NCBI GenBank assembly: GCA_022578965.1
Contig: MU400539.1
Location: 124,001 to 188,000 of the forward strand
Source: Xylaria sp. FL1777
Lineage: Eukaryota; Ascomycota; Sordariomycetes; Xylariales; Xylariaceae
DNA length: 64,000 nt
Direction: 5' to 3'
This document shows positions 23,581 to 35,717 of this stretch, in pieces. The notes under the pieces were generated by a model, which had not been told where the DNA came from, did not search any database, and was given only the letters and a program-made list of their open reading frames with translations. Each line of letters opens with the position of its first letter. Position 1 is the stretch's first letter. The translations under genes were made by a program, and so were the position numbers.

Positions 23581-24384
23581 AATTCTTTAGGCATTTTCTT
23601 TAAAGTTAACCTTTTTTTCTTAATTTTAAGCAGTTAAAATATTAGCAGTAAAACTAACTTATAACTACTTTAGCAGTTTTTAAATATTTCTTAAGTTCTT
23701 AAGTATTATTAGCATATAGATATTCTTTCTATTTAATAAAATACTTTAAATTATTGTTGTTTTAATAAAAATCTAGTATATTTTTAACTTTATAAACGTT
23801 TTAATCTATTTTTATTTCTAGTTATGTTTTAATAAGTGTTTTAATAAATATTAGTTCTAGTAAAGAAATGTAAAAAATAAAGTAAATTTATATATTTTTT
23901 AGTAATAATAGTTTATAGTTAATAAATAAAATAACTTCTTTAATTTTAAAAAGGCCAAATTTTTTAAATTTTAATTTATTACTTAGTTGTTTCGTTTTAA
24001 TTTAAAAAATATTAATGTTTATATTTTGTTTTTGTTGTAGCAAATAAACTTTATTTTCTTTTTTAAAGGTTAATTCTTTAGTTTATTTCTTGTTATAATA
24101 TATTAACATCTGTTATTATAAAAACTAAAGATATAGTTATAGTTTAACTTATAGCGTTTTAATTTTTATTGCAATAATTTTTGCTTAAAGTGCTATAGTT
24201 AAAATAGCAAATGTTTTTATTAATGTTTTTTCTTGTTTTTTAATAGTTGCTTGCTATTTATAAATAGCTTTATGCAGAAATATGTTTATATTTCTGTTTG
24301 TTAATATATTATATAAAATTTATGCTATTAGTAATAGTTTTATTTAATTGTTTTATTAATAATTAACATAACTTTATAAATATT

Positions 24385-24650
24385 GTTTTAGTATTTAGTT
24401 TAGTTTTTTTATTTGTTTATTTATTTATAAGTAGTAAGCAATTAAAAACTTTAGTTTAACATTAATAAGTTTAAAAAAACTAGTTTTAAACTTAAAAGTA
24501 AACAATTTATTTCGGTTTAAAATAATTTTTTTTAATAGCTTATATTTATTTAAATATTAGCGTATAAAGGCGTATATAAGTTATTTAGCTATTATATTTC
24601 CTTTAAACAATAAAAAGTAAGCGTACTTAGTAAATTTATTAATAATAACC
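24385..24650 (-). pseudogene. Gypsy-2 integrase core remnant
   Basis: The minus strand from 24650 reads VIINKFTKYAYFLLFKGN, then YAFIR, KLLKKIILNRNKLFTFKF and LKFLIAYYL. These are the DDE-core landmarks VVVDRFTKYAHF, the ISDRGxxFTS block and the AYHPQTDGQTERxNQ block. The catalytic Asp in SDRD reads Asn, and the last block is broken by C-to-T stops. Confidence 0.85.
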
Positions 24651-25949
24651 TATATTTTATTATATTATACTTTTATAACTAAATTAGTTAATAAAAGTAA
24701 TGCTGTAATAAAATCTTAAGTAATAGTGTGCTATGCTTGTTTAAATATTTATATAAATTATAGCAGTTTATAAAGCTTATATTAAGCTGCTTTAGCTTTA
24801 TTATAAATATTGTACTTTTTTATAATAAATTTAACTATATTTTATAGTTCTAAAAAGTTATACTTTTTTTATAATTGTTAAACTATTTTTGTTGCTTTTT
24901 AGTGTTTATATAATAAGTATTTATAAAATTTCTTAATAAACTTATTTTGTAAGAATTTTAGTAAATAAACTTTATATTTATACATTAGTTTATTATTTTT
25001 TAATTTTTTATGTTTTTATAGTTATATTAACTCCTTTAAGTTATAAGCTTATTATAGCTATATATTTATAAAGTTCTTAAATATAACTTTAATTTTTAAG
25101 CTTTTATTTTTTTAAGAATATAATACTTAAATGTTTTTTTTTAAAACCTTAAATCTCTTTTAACTTTGTTAACTAAGTATGTTTGCTTAAATGTTTTCTT
25201 TTTTCTTAATATAATATATTTTAAAGTTAAACTTAGAAAAAAAAACTATTTAATTTTTATGTTGTTTAATAATTTTTTATGTAGTTATAAATTTCGTTAA
25301 GTTTTAATAATTTAAATAAATCTTAATTAGCTTTATAGTTTTTGTAAAAAATAATTTTTATTTCTTAAGTGCTATAATAATTACAAGCAGTTTTTTATTA
25401 TATATAAAGTATTATAATGCTACATTTTGTAATGCTTTAAAGTAATAAGCTATTAAGTGCTATTTTTTGTTGTTTTTTAATTATTTTAAAACTTTTGTAA
25501 TTATACTATTTAAAGCATTTATTTTTAGCTTTTTCTTTTTTTATAGATCAAGTAGTTTAACTATAAAGTTAAAAATAACTTTTAGTTTTAGTTTTTTAAA
25601 AGCTTTTTAGGCTTCTTTCGAAATTAAGAAAAACTTTTTTTTATATTTTTTTTTTGTATACTTTATAAGGTGAAATGCTATTTTTTTAAAGTTTTAAATT
25701 AATATTTAAACATAGTTTAAAAATCTTAATGCTTATTATATATTTATAACAATAACTAGATTAAGTATTTTCTAGTTTTATATTATATTAATTTTTAACT
25801 GTTAAATTTATATTTATTTTAGGGTAATTATAAATCCTAAAAAGTTGATCTTTTATATATGCTATATATACTTTTTTATGTTAAGTTATAATTCTGCTTG
25901 TTTAAATGTTTTTAATACTTAAATTATATGTTTTTTGTATTTTTTTAGT

Positions 25950-26349
25950 GTTTTAAAGTAAATCAAAATATTATCTAAGTAAATAAACATAAATTTATTT
26001 AAAAACTTCTATAGAATTATTATTATTATGTGTTAAAAGCTAGCTAGTACATTTTATAGTCCTTATAATATAACTATGTACTTATATAGTCCATGTATTA
26101 TTTATATAGCAGTTTTCTATTTTTTTTTTTTAGCTATTTTAATAGCATAATATTTATTTAAAATATTAACTGTTATAAACTATTTTGCTTAGCTAATGTT
26201 TTTTTTTATAATTACTAGCAAAGTAAAAAGGTATTTATTTGCAATAATAATTACGTTTAATAGTTAGTAGTTAACTATTATTTGCTATACTGGTTTTTTT
26301 TTTTTATTAATTAGTTGTTTTTTATTTTTTATTTTAAGTACTAGTACTA
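25950..26349 (-). pseudogene. Gypsy-2 reverse transcriptase remnant
   Basis: The minus strand from 26349 reads VLVLKIKNKKQ for the (V/I)LFVKKKDG region. It goes on to the NKYLFTL block, FITVNILNKYYAIKIA for FTVLDLKDAYNxIRI, HGLYKYIVI for GHFEYLVMPFG, and FIYLDNILIYF for the catalytic YLDDILIY box, where the second Asp is Asn. Stops fall at Trp and Gln positions. Confidence 0.87.
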
Positions 26350-29300
26350 TAGGATATTTAGCAAATAACTAAGACTTTTTTAAAAATCCTTTTGCTAGGT
26401 TTTTTTAAATATATTTTCATAAAGCGTTTGTTTTATTTAAGCTTATATAATATACTTAATAAAGCTTTAGTTAATATTTTTTTTTAATAAAGATATAATA
26501 GTTTTATAAGCTATGTTTAAGAAGTTCTTTTTTTTCTTTTTCCTTAAATAGTTTATAGAATTTATAATATATCTTTAGTATTTTGTTTAAAATTTCTTTT
26601 GCAATTTTTCTGATTTTTTTGCTTTGTTTTTTATTTTCTTAATTAATAGTTTTTGCTTTTTATTAAATTAAAGGGTTGCTAGTCTTTAGCTATAATATTT
26701 TTAAAATAATGTTATAATTAAATATATTAGCAATATTTAATATAATTTATTTTTTGTGTTTTTATATAAATATATTAAAAAGTTTGGTTTTTTTAAGTAT
26801 GTAACTATTATTATAGCTAGAAGTACTTTTATTAAATTTTTTAATTTTTTAGGATTTTTGCTTATATTTTTAAGGAATTTTATTTTGTTTTGCTACTTTA
26901 AGTAAAATTATATTAGTTTATGCTTTTAAATTAATTAAAGTGTTATACTTTTTTTTTTAATATATAAGTTTAACTTTAAATTAGTTTTTTTAGTTATTGC
27001 ATTAAACTTTATGTAAAGCTTTAGTTTTTTTAGCTATTTGCTACTTTTTTAGCAAATGCTTATTTTATTTTTTAACTTTTTTTTATTAAATATTTAAATG
27101 CTTGTTTTATTTTGTACTTTAAATATTATTGCGCTTTATTTTGTTTTTGCTTTTAAGCAAGCTTTAAATTATAGTTTTTAAGCTTTTTTGCTTTTAATAA
27201 TTATTTTTTAGTACAATTATGCTTTAATTAGCTAGTAATATTTATAATAGTTATTTTTACATTTTTTTAAACTAATGTTATAAGTATAATTAAAATCCTT
27301 TTTAAATGTTATAAATTTTTGTAAATTTTTATAATAAACTATAGTTATAATTAACTATTTTAATTTATAAAAGTTCCGTATTTTTATTTTTGCAATTTGT
27401 TTAAAAAACCAATTATTCTTTAATTTATTAAGTAAATATTAATAGCAACAATATATTATATAGCAATTTTATAATACTTTATTATGTTTTAGATTTTTTA
27501 AACATAAAATATTATTATTGTTTTTTATTATAGTTTTGTTATAATAATAACTTTTAGCAATTAGTTAAATTGCTAACTTTAGCTTTTAAAACGTATTAAT
27601 TTTTATGCTAATTATTAATGCTTTTTTATTTTGTTATATTTAAAGCAATTTAAGCTATAAAAATACTTTGTTTATTTTTATTAGTTCTTTTTTTATAGTG
27701 TTTTTTATAGCTTTTAATTTTATTTGTTTTTGTTTTAAAGTTTTATAAGTTTTGTTTTTTTAAGTTTATTTAGCAATTAAATATTTTAGTAGTTTATAAT
27801 TAGTTTAATAATTATACTATTTATAGTTATAGTTTTATTTCTTTAAATATAATTTTTTTTTAAGCTATATTTTAAGCTTTAATAGTTTAAAGTTTTTATA
27901 ATTTTATAAGTTTGCTAATTATATTAACTTACTACTTTTTATTATTTGCTACTTTTAGTTAAACTATTTTTTTAAATTATATATTAAATAACTTTAATTG
28001 TTTATATAGCAAATATATTCTTTTATAATTTGTTTTAATAACTATAAAGCTTCTAAATAATATTTACATATTTATTTATTTTAACCTGTATAAATAAAGC
28101 ATTTAGATTTATTTAATATAGCACTTTTATTTTAACTTAAAATAGCAATTTTATACTTTTGCTTTAAAAATATATTTTTTAAATCGTTTTGTTGTTTTTT
28201 GTTGTTTTAAACTTTTATAACTTGTACTTTTTTCTTAAGTTAAAAAATCTTTCCTTTTTTATAGCTTTTTTTTCCGTTTTTTTTCTTAAATCAGCATTAT
28301 TTTTAAAAGTATTTTTTCTTTTTATAGTTATAATATTTAACTTTAAACATATCTTAGGATTATTATTCCTAGATTTTACTAATTTGCTTAAATCTTTGTT
28401 TAATACTTTCTTAAATATTCTTTTTTTTGTTTTTTTTAGTTTTTTTAGTTTTAAAATACTAGTTAAATAATTATTAATTAATTATAATAGCTATATTAAT
28501 ATATGTATTAATTTTTGCTAGTTTATTTATTTTGCATAGTTTGTTTTAAACTTAAGTTTTAAGTTTACTATAAAATAAATAAAACAATATAAGCTTAAGT
28601 AATTTTAAAATTACTACTAATTGTTTAAACTTTATAATATAATTTACTGTTACTTTTGTTTGTTTTAAGCAATAAAATGCTTTTTTTGTATGTTTTGCTT
28701 TTTAAGTATCTTTAAATAATGCTTTTATTTAATCTTTAAACTTAATATAATTCTTAAAAATCTTTTTTATTTTTAGCTTAAAGTTAGTTAACTTATTAGC
28801 TTTTAGAAAATTCTTTAAAATAAATTAAAACTATTTTAGTACTTTTTTTAACAAGAATTATAAAATAGTTATTACTTTTTGGTTTTTTTTCGTAATAGTA
28901 ATAAAGTGCTATTTTAAATAAAGTTTAACATAAATTAAAAAAGCTTTTATATTTATAAATCCATTATAAAGCTTTAAAGCAATAAGTTTAAAACTTTTAA
29001 TGTTTAGCATTTTTAATATTATAAATAATTTTAATAATAAAAGCAATAGTAGTAATAAAAAGTTAAGTTTTTTATTTTAAGTTATTACTTTAAGTATAGC
29101 AATAATAAAAATAAGCGTTAAATTTGCTAGTAATAATATTAATATTAATTATAACATAATTATTTATTTAAAGCTTTAATTTATTGTTATAATAGCAGTT
29201 ATTATTGCTGCTTTAATTACTATAGTTAATATTTATGCTAGTTTAAAGGTTATAACGCTTAGTATTTAAGCTATCTTTTAAGTTAAAGCAACTAGTTTGC

Positions 29301-29678
29301 TTTATAGCGCTAGCATTAATGTTAGCTTTTTTTTACTACTACTGCTTAACTTTTTTTTTTTTGCTACTGCTTTTCCTTTAATAAAAATAATTAATAAAAG
29401 TGCTAAGGTTTGTTATTTTAATATATTACTAGTTCTAAAAGTTTTTAAAATCCTTAAACTTAATTTTTAACTTTTTGTTTTTAGTAATATAACCTAGATT
29501 TAGTTTTATTAATTATTAAATAAAGCTTATTTATGTAATGCTGTTTAGCATTTTTATCTTTTAAATATTTCCTTAGTATACTTTTAAAAATCTATTTTAT
29601 AAATCGTTTATTACTTAACTTTTTATACTAGTATTCGTTTTTATATGTTAAGTTCTATTAATTAAAAAGCTATTAAAG

Positions 29679-30173
29679 TATAATAAACCTGTTATATATT
29701 AATATAACAGGCTTACTTTTAGAGTCTTAATTTATAAGTAATAATAAAATCCTTAACAATAGTTCGTTAAAAAGGTTTTTAAAGTACTTTTACCACTATG
29801 CATTAATAGAAGTCTTAAGAAATTAAAAATAATAAATATATTAATGCTTAATAATTATAAGAAAATTAATAGCTAAAAAACTAAAACTAAATAAATAACT
29901 AAGTATAAAAAATGCATGTTTATATAAACAAAGAAAAGGTAAAAAAAGTAATAACCTCTTTTAAATTACTGCAAGTTTAGTAAGCATTAAATTACTGTAA
30001 GCCTAATAAGCCTTAAATTACTATAAGCCTAATAAGCCTTAAATCACTATAAGCCTAGTAAGCTAAATAAGTTATTACATAACTTTAGCTTTAGCTAGTA
30101 AAAAAAAAAGTGCAAAGTATATATAAAAGCATTAAGCTGCTTTAAAGGCCACCCCTGTGCTAATTTTATAACA
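29679..30173 (-). repeat. Gypsy-2 5' LTR (495 bp)
   Basis: Partner of 22470-22964, followed by cttta at 30174-30178. It is somewhat less mutated at its right end (aaaggccacccctgtgc). Confidence 0.93.
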
Positions 30174-30639
30174 CTTTAATAATATAAAAAACATTATTAT
30201 ATAATAAAACAGAAAGATTATTTCTGTTATATAGAAATAAAAATACTTATTCTTTAATACTAGCTTATATAAAGCAAGTTTATACTTTACGAAAATAGAA
30301 CTTTAAAAGCTTTATAAATGCTTTAAACACCTTTATATAAAAAGATTATATAATATGCTTAATTATGCAAACTATAATATTAATTACTTTATTTTAAAAA
30401 AAATCTAGAAGTTTTGCTATTATTGCTAGTTATATAACTAAGCACTTTGTTATTTTAAGTTTATAATTAAAAATAACTACAACTTTAATTATAAAGTTAT
30501 AATTAATACTATATAAATAAACAACAAACAGGTTTTATATATAATTAATGCAGCTATATTATTTTAAGCAGCTATATTTTTAAAATTTATATTTATATAA
30601 AACACTTAAAAAGCTTTATATAAGTGCTAAATTAACATA

Positions 30640-32960
30640 TATTAAGAACTTCCGGACTATATTATATATAACCTTAATACAAACTTTTTATCTAAAGAAT
30701 TTTAGAACTAAGCTAGAATTATAAGTACAAAATGCTAAAAAATGCCCGTTAAAGCTTACTAAGCTATTAATAAAATAAAAAAAACATATAAACTTTTTTA
30801 TTATATATATAATATATTAAAAGCTAAACTAAATTATTATATAAAAAATAAGTTAATTTTACAAATAATAGTTAAAGCTTTAAATAATACTATAAAACTT
30901 AATAGCTTAGTTTTAACGCTTTTTATATTTAAGGCATATTTAAAGGTTAATTAAAACTTTTTCCTTTTGCTAAATATTGTACAAAGAGCTAAAGCAATTA
31001 AAAAAGCTATAAAAATGCTTTGCAAAAAACAAACAAAAGTTAAAATTAGCTGTATAATTTATAAATATAATAAGCCAGCTTTATATAAAATATTATTTTT
31101 ACTTTTATGTAATAAAATCTTTATATAATATAAAAAGCAAAGCTAAAAAAAACCGTATAAAATATAGTTAATTAAAGAACTTAACATAATTATTAATTTT
31201 ATAAATAGTTTAATTTGCTTTAAATAAACATAAGTTAAGCTATATTATTATACAACTAAATATACTTTAGCAAATAATAAAAAAGAAAATATAACTATTA
31301 CAAAACTAACTATAAAACTAGCTATATAAAAAAAACGCAAAAAACCTAGAAAAGTTAAGAACTTTTTTATAACGTTTATATAAAATATTAATAACTTGTT
31401 CTTAACTTTAAAAAAAAAACAAAACTATGTTTTAGCAATAAAATTACGCAAAAATAGCATTATTAACACTTCTAGCGCTCTGTTTAAAAAATTAAACGCT
31501 ATAAAAATTAATAATTTTGTTATATAAGGTATTTTTTAGTTTATAAAATATAATCCGGATAAATATAATAATACTTAAATTTTTAAGTTTTGCTTTATAT
31601 AAAAAATCAAAGAAAAAATAACTAAGCTATACAAAAAGTTTAAATTAGTTATATAAAGCTATAATAATACAAAAAAAAAGACTATATTAATTTAATTATT
31701 AATAATTTAGCAAATAAGCTAATAGCTATTGCTAGCTTTAGGCCTTTTGCTAATTTAAGACTTTAATGCTTTAAGTAAACTTTAAAATATTATATAAACA
31801 TACGTATAATTAAAAAACAAGCTTGCATAAAAGATTTTTATATAACTACTTTTTAAACTTGTTTTAAAATATTTTAAAGAAACTATTATATAAATTATAT
31901 AACTATTATATAGCTTAGCTAAATTAAAGCTATATTAGTTTAAAACTTATTACTAATATTACTATAAAAAACTTAGTATAGTAGTTTTTACGTATAACTT
32001 ATATTTATTGTTTATATTAAAACTTTTATATAAATTTAGCATTATAGGTTTATAAACAAACAATATCTTTAGCTTTACTACACTTAAATTTTTAGCAAAA
32101 AAAAAATATAAGTTATATAAAGCAAAATTTCGTGCAAAGCTAAAAAAAACTTTATAATAAAATTACTTTATTAAATTTAATAGTAGTTAAATTACCTTTT
32201 TATACAAAAAGAATATAATATTTATGCAAAAAGGCTAAGCAAATTAATTAGCCTTAATTAACTTTTGTATAAAAAATGCTATATAGCAATATGTTTTTTA
32301 ACGCATATGTAGCGCTTATATAAGCAGTATTTATTAACTAAAGGCTATATATAACTTTATAGCTACTGCTTAAGTAATTAACTTAGCACTAACAAATGTT
32401 AAAAATTTAAACTATAAAATTAAATAGCAAATAAATAATTATAACTACGAATTAACGTTTATATTTTTAAACTTAAGCTATATAAAACTATTTATTTTTA
32501 TAAATAGTTTATTTGTAAATAATACTAATATAACTTTATAACTTAGATTTATTATTATATTTGCAATAAAGCATTATACAAAAAAAAACCTAGCTTTTAA
32601 AATTAAAAGAAATATTATATATTAAAACTTTAGCAAATATAAGCAAATAATATAAAGTATATTAGCTAGTAAATTATATAGCATAATAAATAGCTTTAAT
32701 AATACTATAGCTTTTTATATAACGCTTTAAAAGATTATAGCTACGCTAAAAATACTTTTAATTTTTGCTATATTATATTTAAACTTAAAATTATTATATA
32801 ACTATTTAGTAAAGCTAAAAACTACTTAAAAAAAACGCTTTATAATTAATATTATATTACTTAAAAAGTCGTACAAAAAGAAAAAAATCTTTAAAGTATA
32901 ATAAATTAATAGCAAAAATAATCTAGTTAACGCATTTATAAAAAAAATATTAAACTAAGC
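30640..32960 (+). pseudogene. Copia-B pol remnant (integrase C-terminus, RT, RNase H)
   Basis: Plus-strand frames keep the integrase C-terminal signature IVQRAKAIKKAIKML (about 30990). RT follows from about 31540, reading IFKFCFI, KIKEKITKLYKKFKLVI and YNNTKKKTILI. The catalytic box near 32047-32060 shows T-N-N where fungal Copia RTs have T-D-D. RNase H from about 32480 reads KLFIFINSLFVNNTNIT and, later, KRFIINIILLKKSYKKKKIF. The order integrase, RT, RNase H defines Ty1/Copia. The polyprotein is unusable. Confidence 0.85.
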
Positions 32961-34364
32961 GTTAAAAACTCTAGTATTTATAAACTAGCTAACTATATAA
33001 ATAAAAGCATTTATAAAAAAAAAGTAAAAACAACTTTTGTACAAACAAATTAAAAAAAAGAGTTAAAAGAATATTTTTGTATAAAAATTGTTATAATAAT
33101 TATATAATAAGTAAAAAAGCAATAAACAAATATATTTAATTTTAAAAAAAATACTAAAAACTATAAAACATTACAAATTTTACATTTTTTTTTGTATAAT
33201 TATTTTTTAAGCTATACATAAGTGCTTAATATTTCTTTTTACTTTTTTTATTAAATTACTATATAATATTTAACCTTTTTTTATTTATTTAAATATAATA
33301 ATTGCAATAAGTATTATATAATTGTTAAACGTATATAATATACGTATTACTTTAAAATTTTATTACTTATTAGCAACCCTGAAATAAAAAGCTTTTGTAG
33401 TTTATATAAGCATTTTAGCTACATAAAGCAACTATAGTGCTATATAACTAAATAAGTACTGCATAAAAATAGCTTTTATAACAAATTATTTAAGCTATAA
33501 TAAAAGCAATTAAAGCACTATATAAAATTTAAACCTTAATATTAACTAAAAGCATTAATATAACTTAAAACTTATTACTTTTTATATAATAAACAATTAT
33601 TAATAAACTACTTAAATAATAAGCTATATAAAAAAAAAACAAATATATATATTTATATATAATAACTAAAAGAATAATTAATTGCTAAAATTATTAGTTA
33701 ATAGTTATATAACGTTATAACTACTGTTTTAGCTTATAACGCAAAGCTAGCAACCATTAATATTATACTATAATAAAGCAGCTATTATATAAATATATAT
33801 ATATATATATATAAGTATATATATAAAAATAACTAAGTATAAAGCTATTATAAATATATATATATACGTATAAAGCAGCTAATAGTAAAATAAGCAGCTA
33901 TATAAAGTAAAAAATCTAAAGATATAAAAGCAATAAAAAGTACTGCAAAATTTAAGCTTTTTTTATAAATAAAGCCTAGCTTTTATACTTTAGTATATTA
34001 CTAAACTTATTGCTATATAAAAAAAAAACCCTTAATTAACCTTAGTATAAATTGCTTACTATTAATATTTTATTTTATACTATTAGCTAACGTTAGTTAG
34101 CTATATAACAATAAAAACAAAAAACTTTAATTATGCTAGCAATAATTAAATTGCATAAAGGTTTAAATGCTTTACTTAAAAAGCAACTATTTTTAAACCT
34201 AGGCTTTATATAACTATAAAGTTTAAAAAAAGCAAACATATAAGTAATTCGTTTTTTATAAAAACTAAAGTACTAAATGTTTAACTTTCTATAAAACTAT
34301 TTTTTTTTATTTCTTTTAAATAGCATTATATAAAGAAAATTACAACTAAAAAAAAAATAGCTAA

Positions 34365-34651
34365 TATTAAAATAACTAGTTATTAATTATAACTCCTATA
34401 TATAGTACGTATAATAAGTTTTACATAAAAACTACTTTATGTAAAAGCTATTACATAAACTAAAGTAATTTTAGTGTTAGCTTAGCTTTTATGCTAATAA
34501 AGTTTTTATACATAAAGAAAAACCTTTGCTTTATACAAACTTTTTCTTTTTTTAAACATATAAAATATAAATAGCTTATAATATAAAGATTATTATACTT
34601 TATTTTAGCATATATATATTAAACGTATAATTATATAAAGCCTATTTAATA
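34365..34651 (+). repeat. Copia-B 3' LTR (287 bp)
   Basis: Begins tattaaaataactag and ends cctatttaata. It is followed by attta, the mutated target duplication, after which Copia-A sequence resumes. Confidence 0.93.
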
Positions 34652-35717
34652 ATTTAGCTAAATTAATTATAATTAGTATTTATATTATTATATTTAAAAT
34701 TATATATTAAAACTTAGGTTTTTAAAAAATAGTTTAGTATATAAATAGTTTAAAAAGTTTTAACTATTATATAAAAAAATATTTAGCTATTAGTTTAGTA
34801 TTAAAAATATTATTAATAGTTAAATAGTTATTATATAATAAATATTTAGTAGTTTTTTTAATTTTTTAATTATAAAGTTTTTATAAGCTATTTTTATAAG
34901 CTTTTAAATTATAGTTATTTTTAATGTTAAATAGATTTTTTTTAACTTAAAGTTTTTAAGCAAAACGCTTTATATGCTTTAATAAATTTTCTAAAAATAA
35001 TTTTTTGTTTATTTTTTAAAAGTTTTAATAAACTTTTTTTAAAAGTAGTTTAATAGTTTATAAAAATATAAATAATTAGCATAATAAAATGCTAGCTTAA
35101 TATTTAGCTTAATTTTAGTTATATAGCTAAAATTAATTTTTTAGCTTTATATTTTAAAATTAATTTAAGCGTTTATTTATTATATATTTATTAAAACGTT
35201 TTTAGCTAAGTTTTTATACGTAAAAATAACTAGCTTTAACTTTAAAAGCGTTATAAATAGTTGTTTATTTTTTTAAAACATAATAAATTTAGCTAAATTA
35301 TATAATATATTTAATTTTATATTTAAGTTATATAAATTGCTGTTTTATTTTTATATAGCAGTATAGTTAATATATTGCTTAATGTTTATATAGCAATATA
35401 ATTAAAAAAGTAATAAAATTGTTTGCTATTTTTTTTATTTTGTTTTTAATACTAATAAACAAGTTAAAAGTTTAATTTTTATATATAAATAAATTAGATT
35501 TTTTTTTTTTTTTTTTTGTACGTATTTATTTTAACTAATTAAAAAAAGTAAACTAAACAATATATTTATACGTTAAAAAAAAAACAAACGTAATACAAAA
35601 AACAAATTTTTTTTTAATAAGTTAAAATAAAAGTATATTATATAACTTTATTATTACTTTAATTAATTTATAATTTATTGCAAGTAAGTTAAAAATATAA
35701 ATATAACTATTAATTAA

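Larger units (their letters stand above)
22470..30173 (-). mobile_element. Gypsy-2: Ty3/Gypsy retrotransposon, RIP-degraded, inserted in Copia-B
   Basis: A 7704-bp element with two 495-bp LTRs and an exact 5-bp duplication cttta (22465-22469, 30174-30178). Reading minus, RT lies at about 26349-25950 and integrase at about 24650-24385, the Ty3/Gypsy order. The 5' LTR is therefore 29679-30173 and the 3' LTR 22470-22964. A degraded plus-strand frame with a Cys cluster lies between integrase and the 3' LTR (23137-23580). It split Copia-B upstream of the surviving integrase C-terminus. I see no chromodomain, but the mutation load is too high to exclude one. Confidence 0.94.
19568..34651 (+). mobile_element. 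Copia-B: second copy of the same Copia family, inverted inside Copia-A
   Basis: Flanked by 287-bp LTRs (19568-19854, 34365-34651) and by the target duplication actta (19563-19567) and attta (34652-34656), where one C-to-T change separates the two. Its interior is the reverse complement of Copia-A throughout. After removal of Gypsy-2 and its duplication it is exactly 7375 bp. Plus-strand landmarks after the Gypsy-2 insertion run integrase C-terminus, RT, then RNase H. That order (integrase before RT) places the family in Ty1/Copia. About 1.35 kb separate RNase H from the 3' LTR. All frames are destroyed. Confidence 0.95.

Noticed and set aside
28189..28470. 93-codon open frame on the plus strand
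   Set aside because: Phe/Leu-rich shadow opposite the Gypsy-2 gag-pol strand; T-rich by RIP, with no gene-like features.
5676..34651. 287-bp inverted copies read as terminal inverted repeats of a giant DNA transposon
   Set aside because: The outermost pair is direct, and every copy starts TG and ends CA (or mutated forms). Target duplications pair 5676 with 36004 and 19568 with 34651, which fits nested LTR elements, not TIRs.
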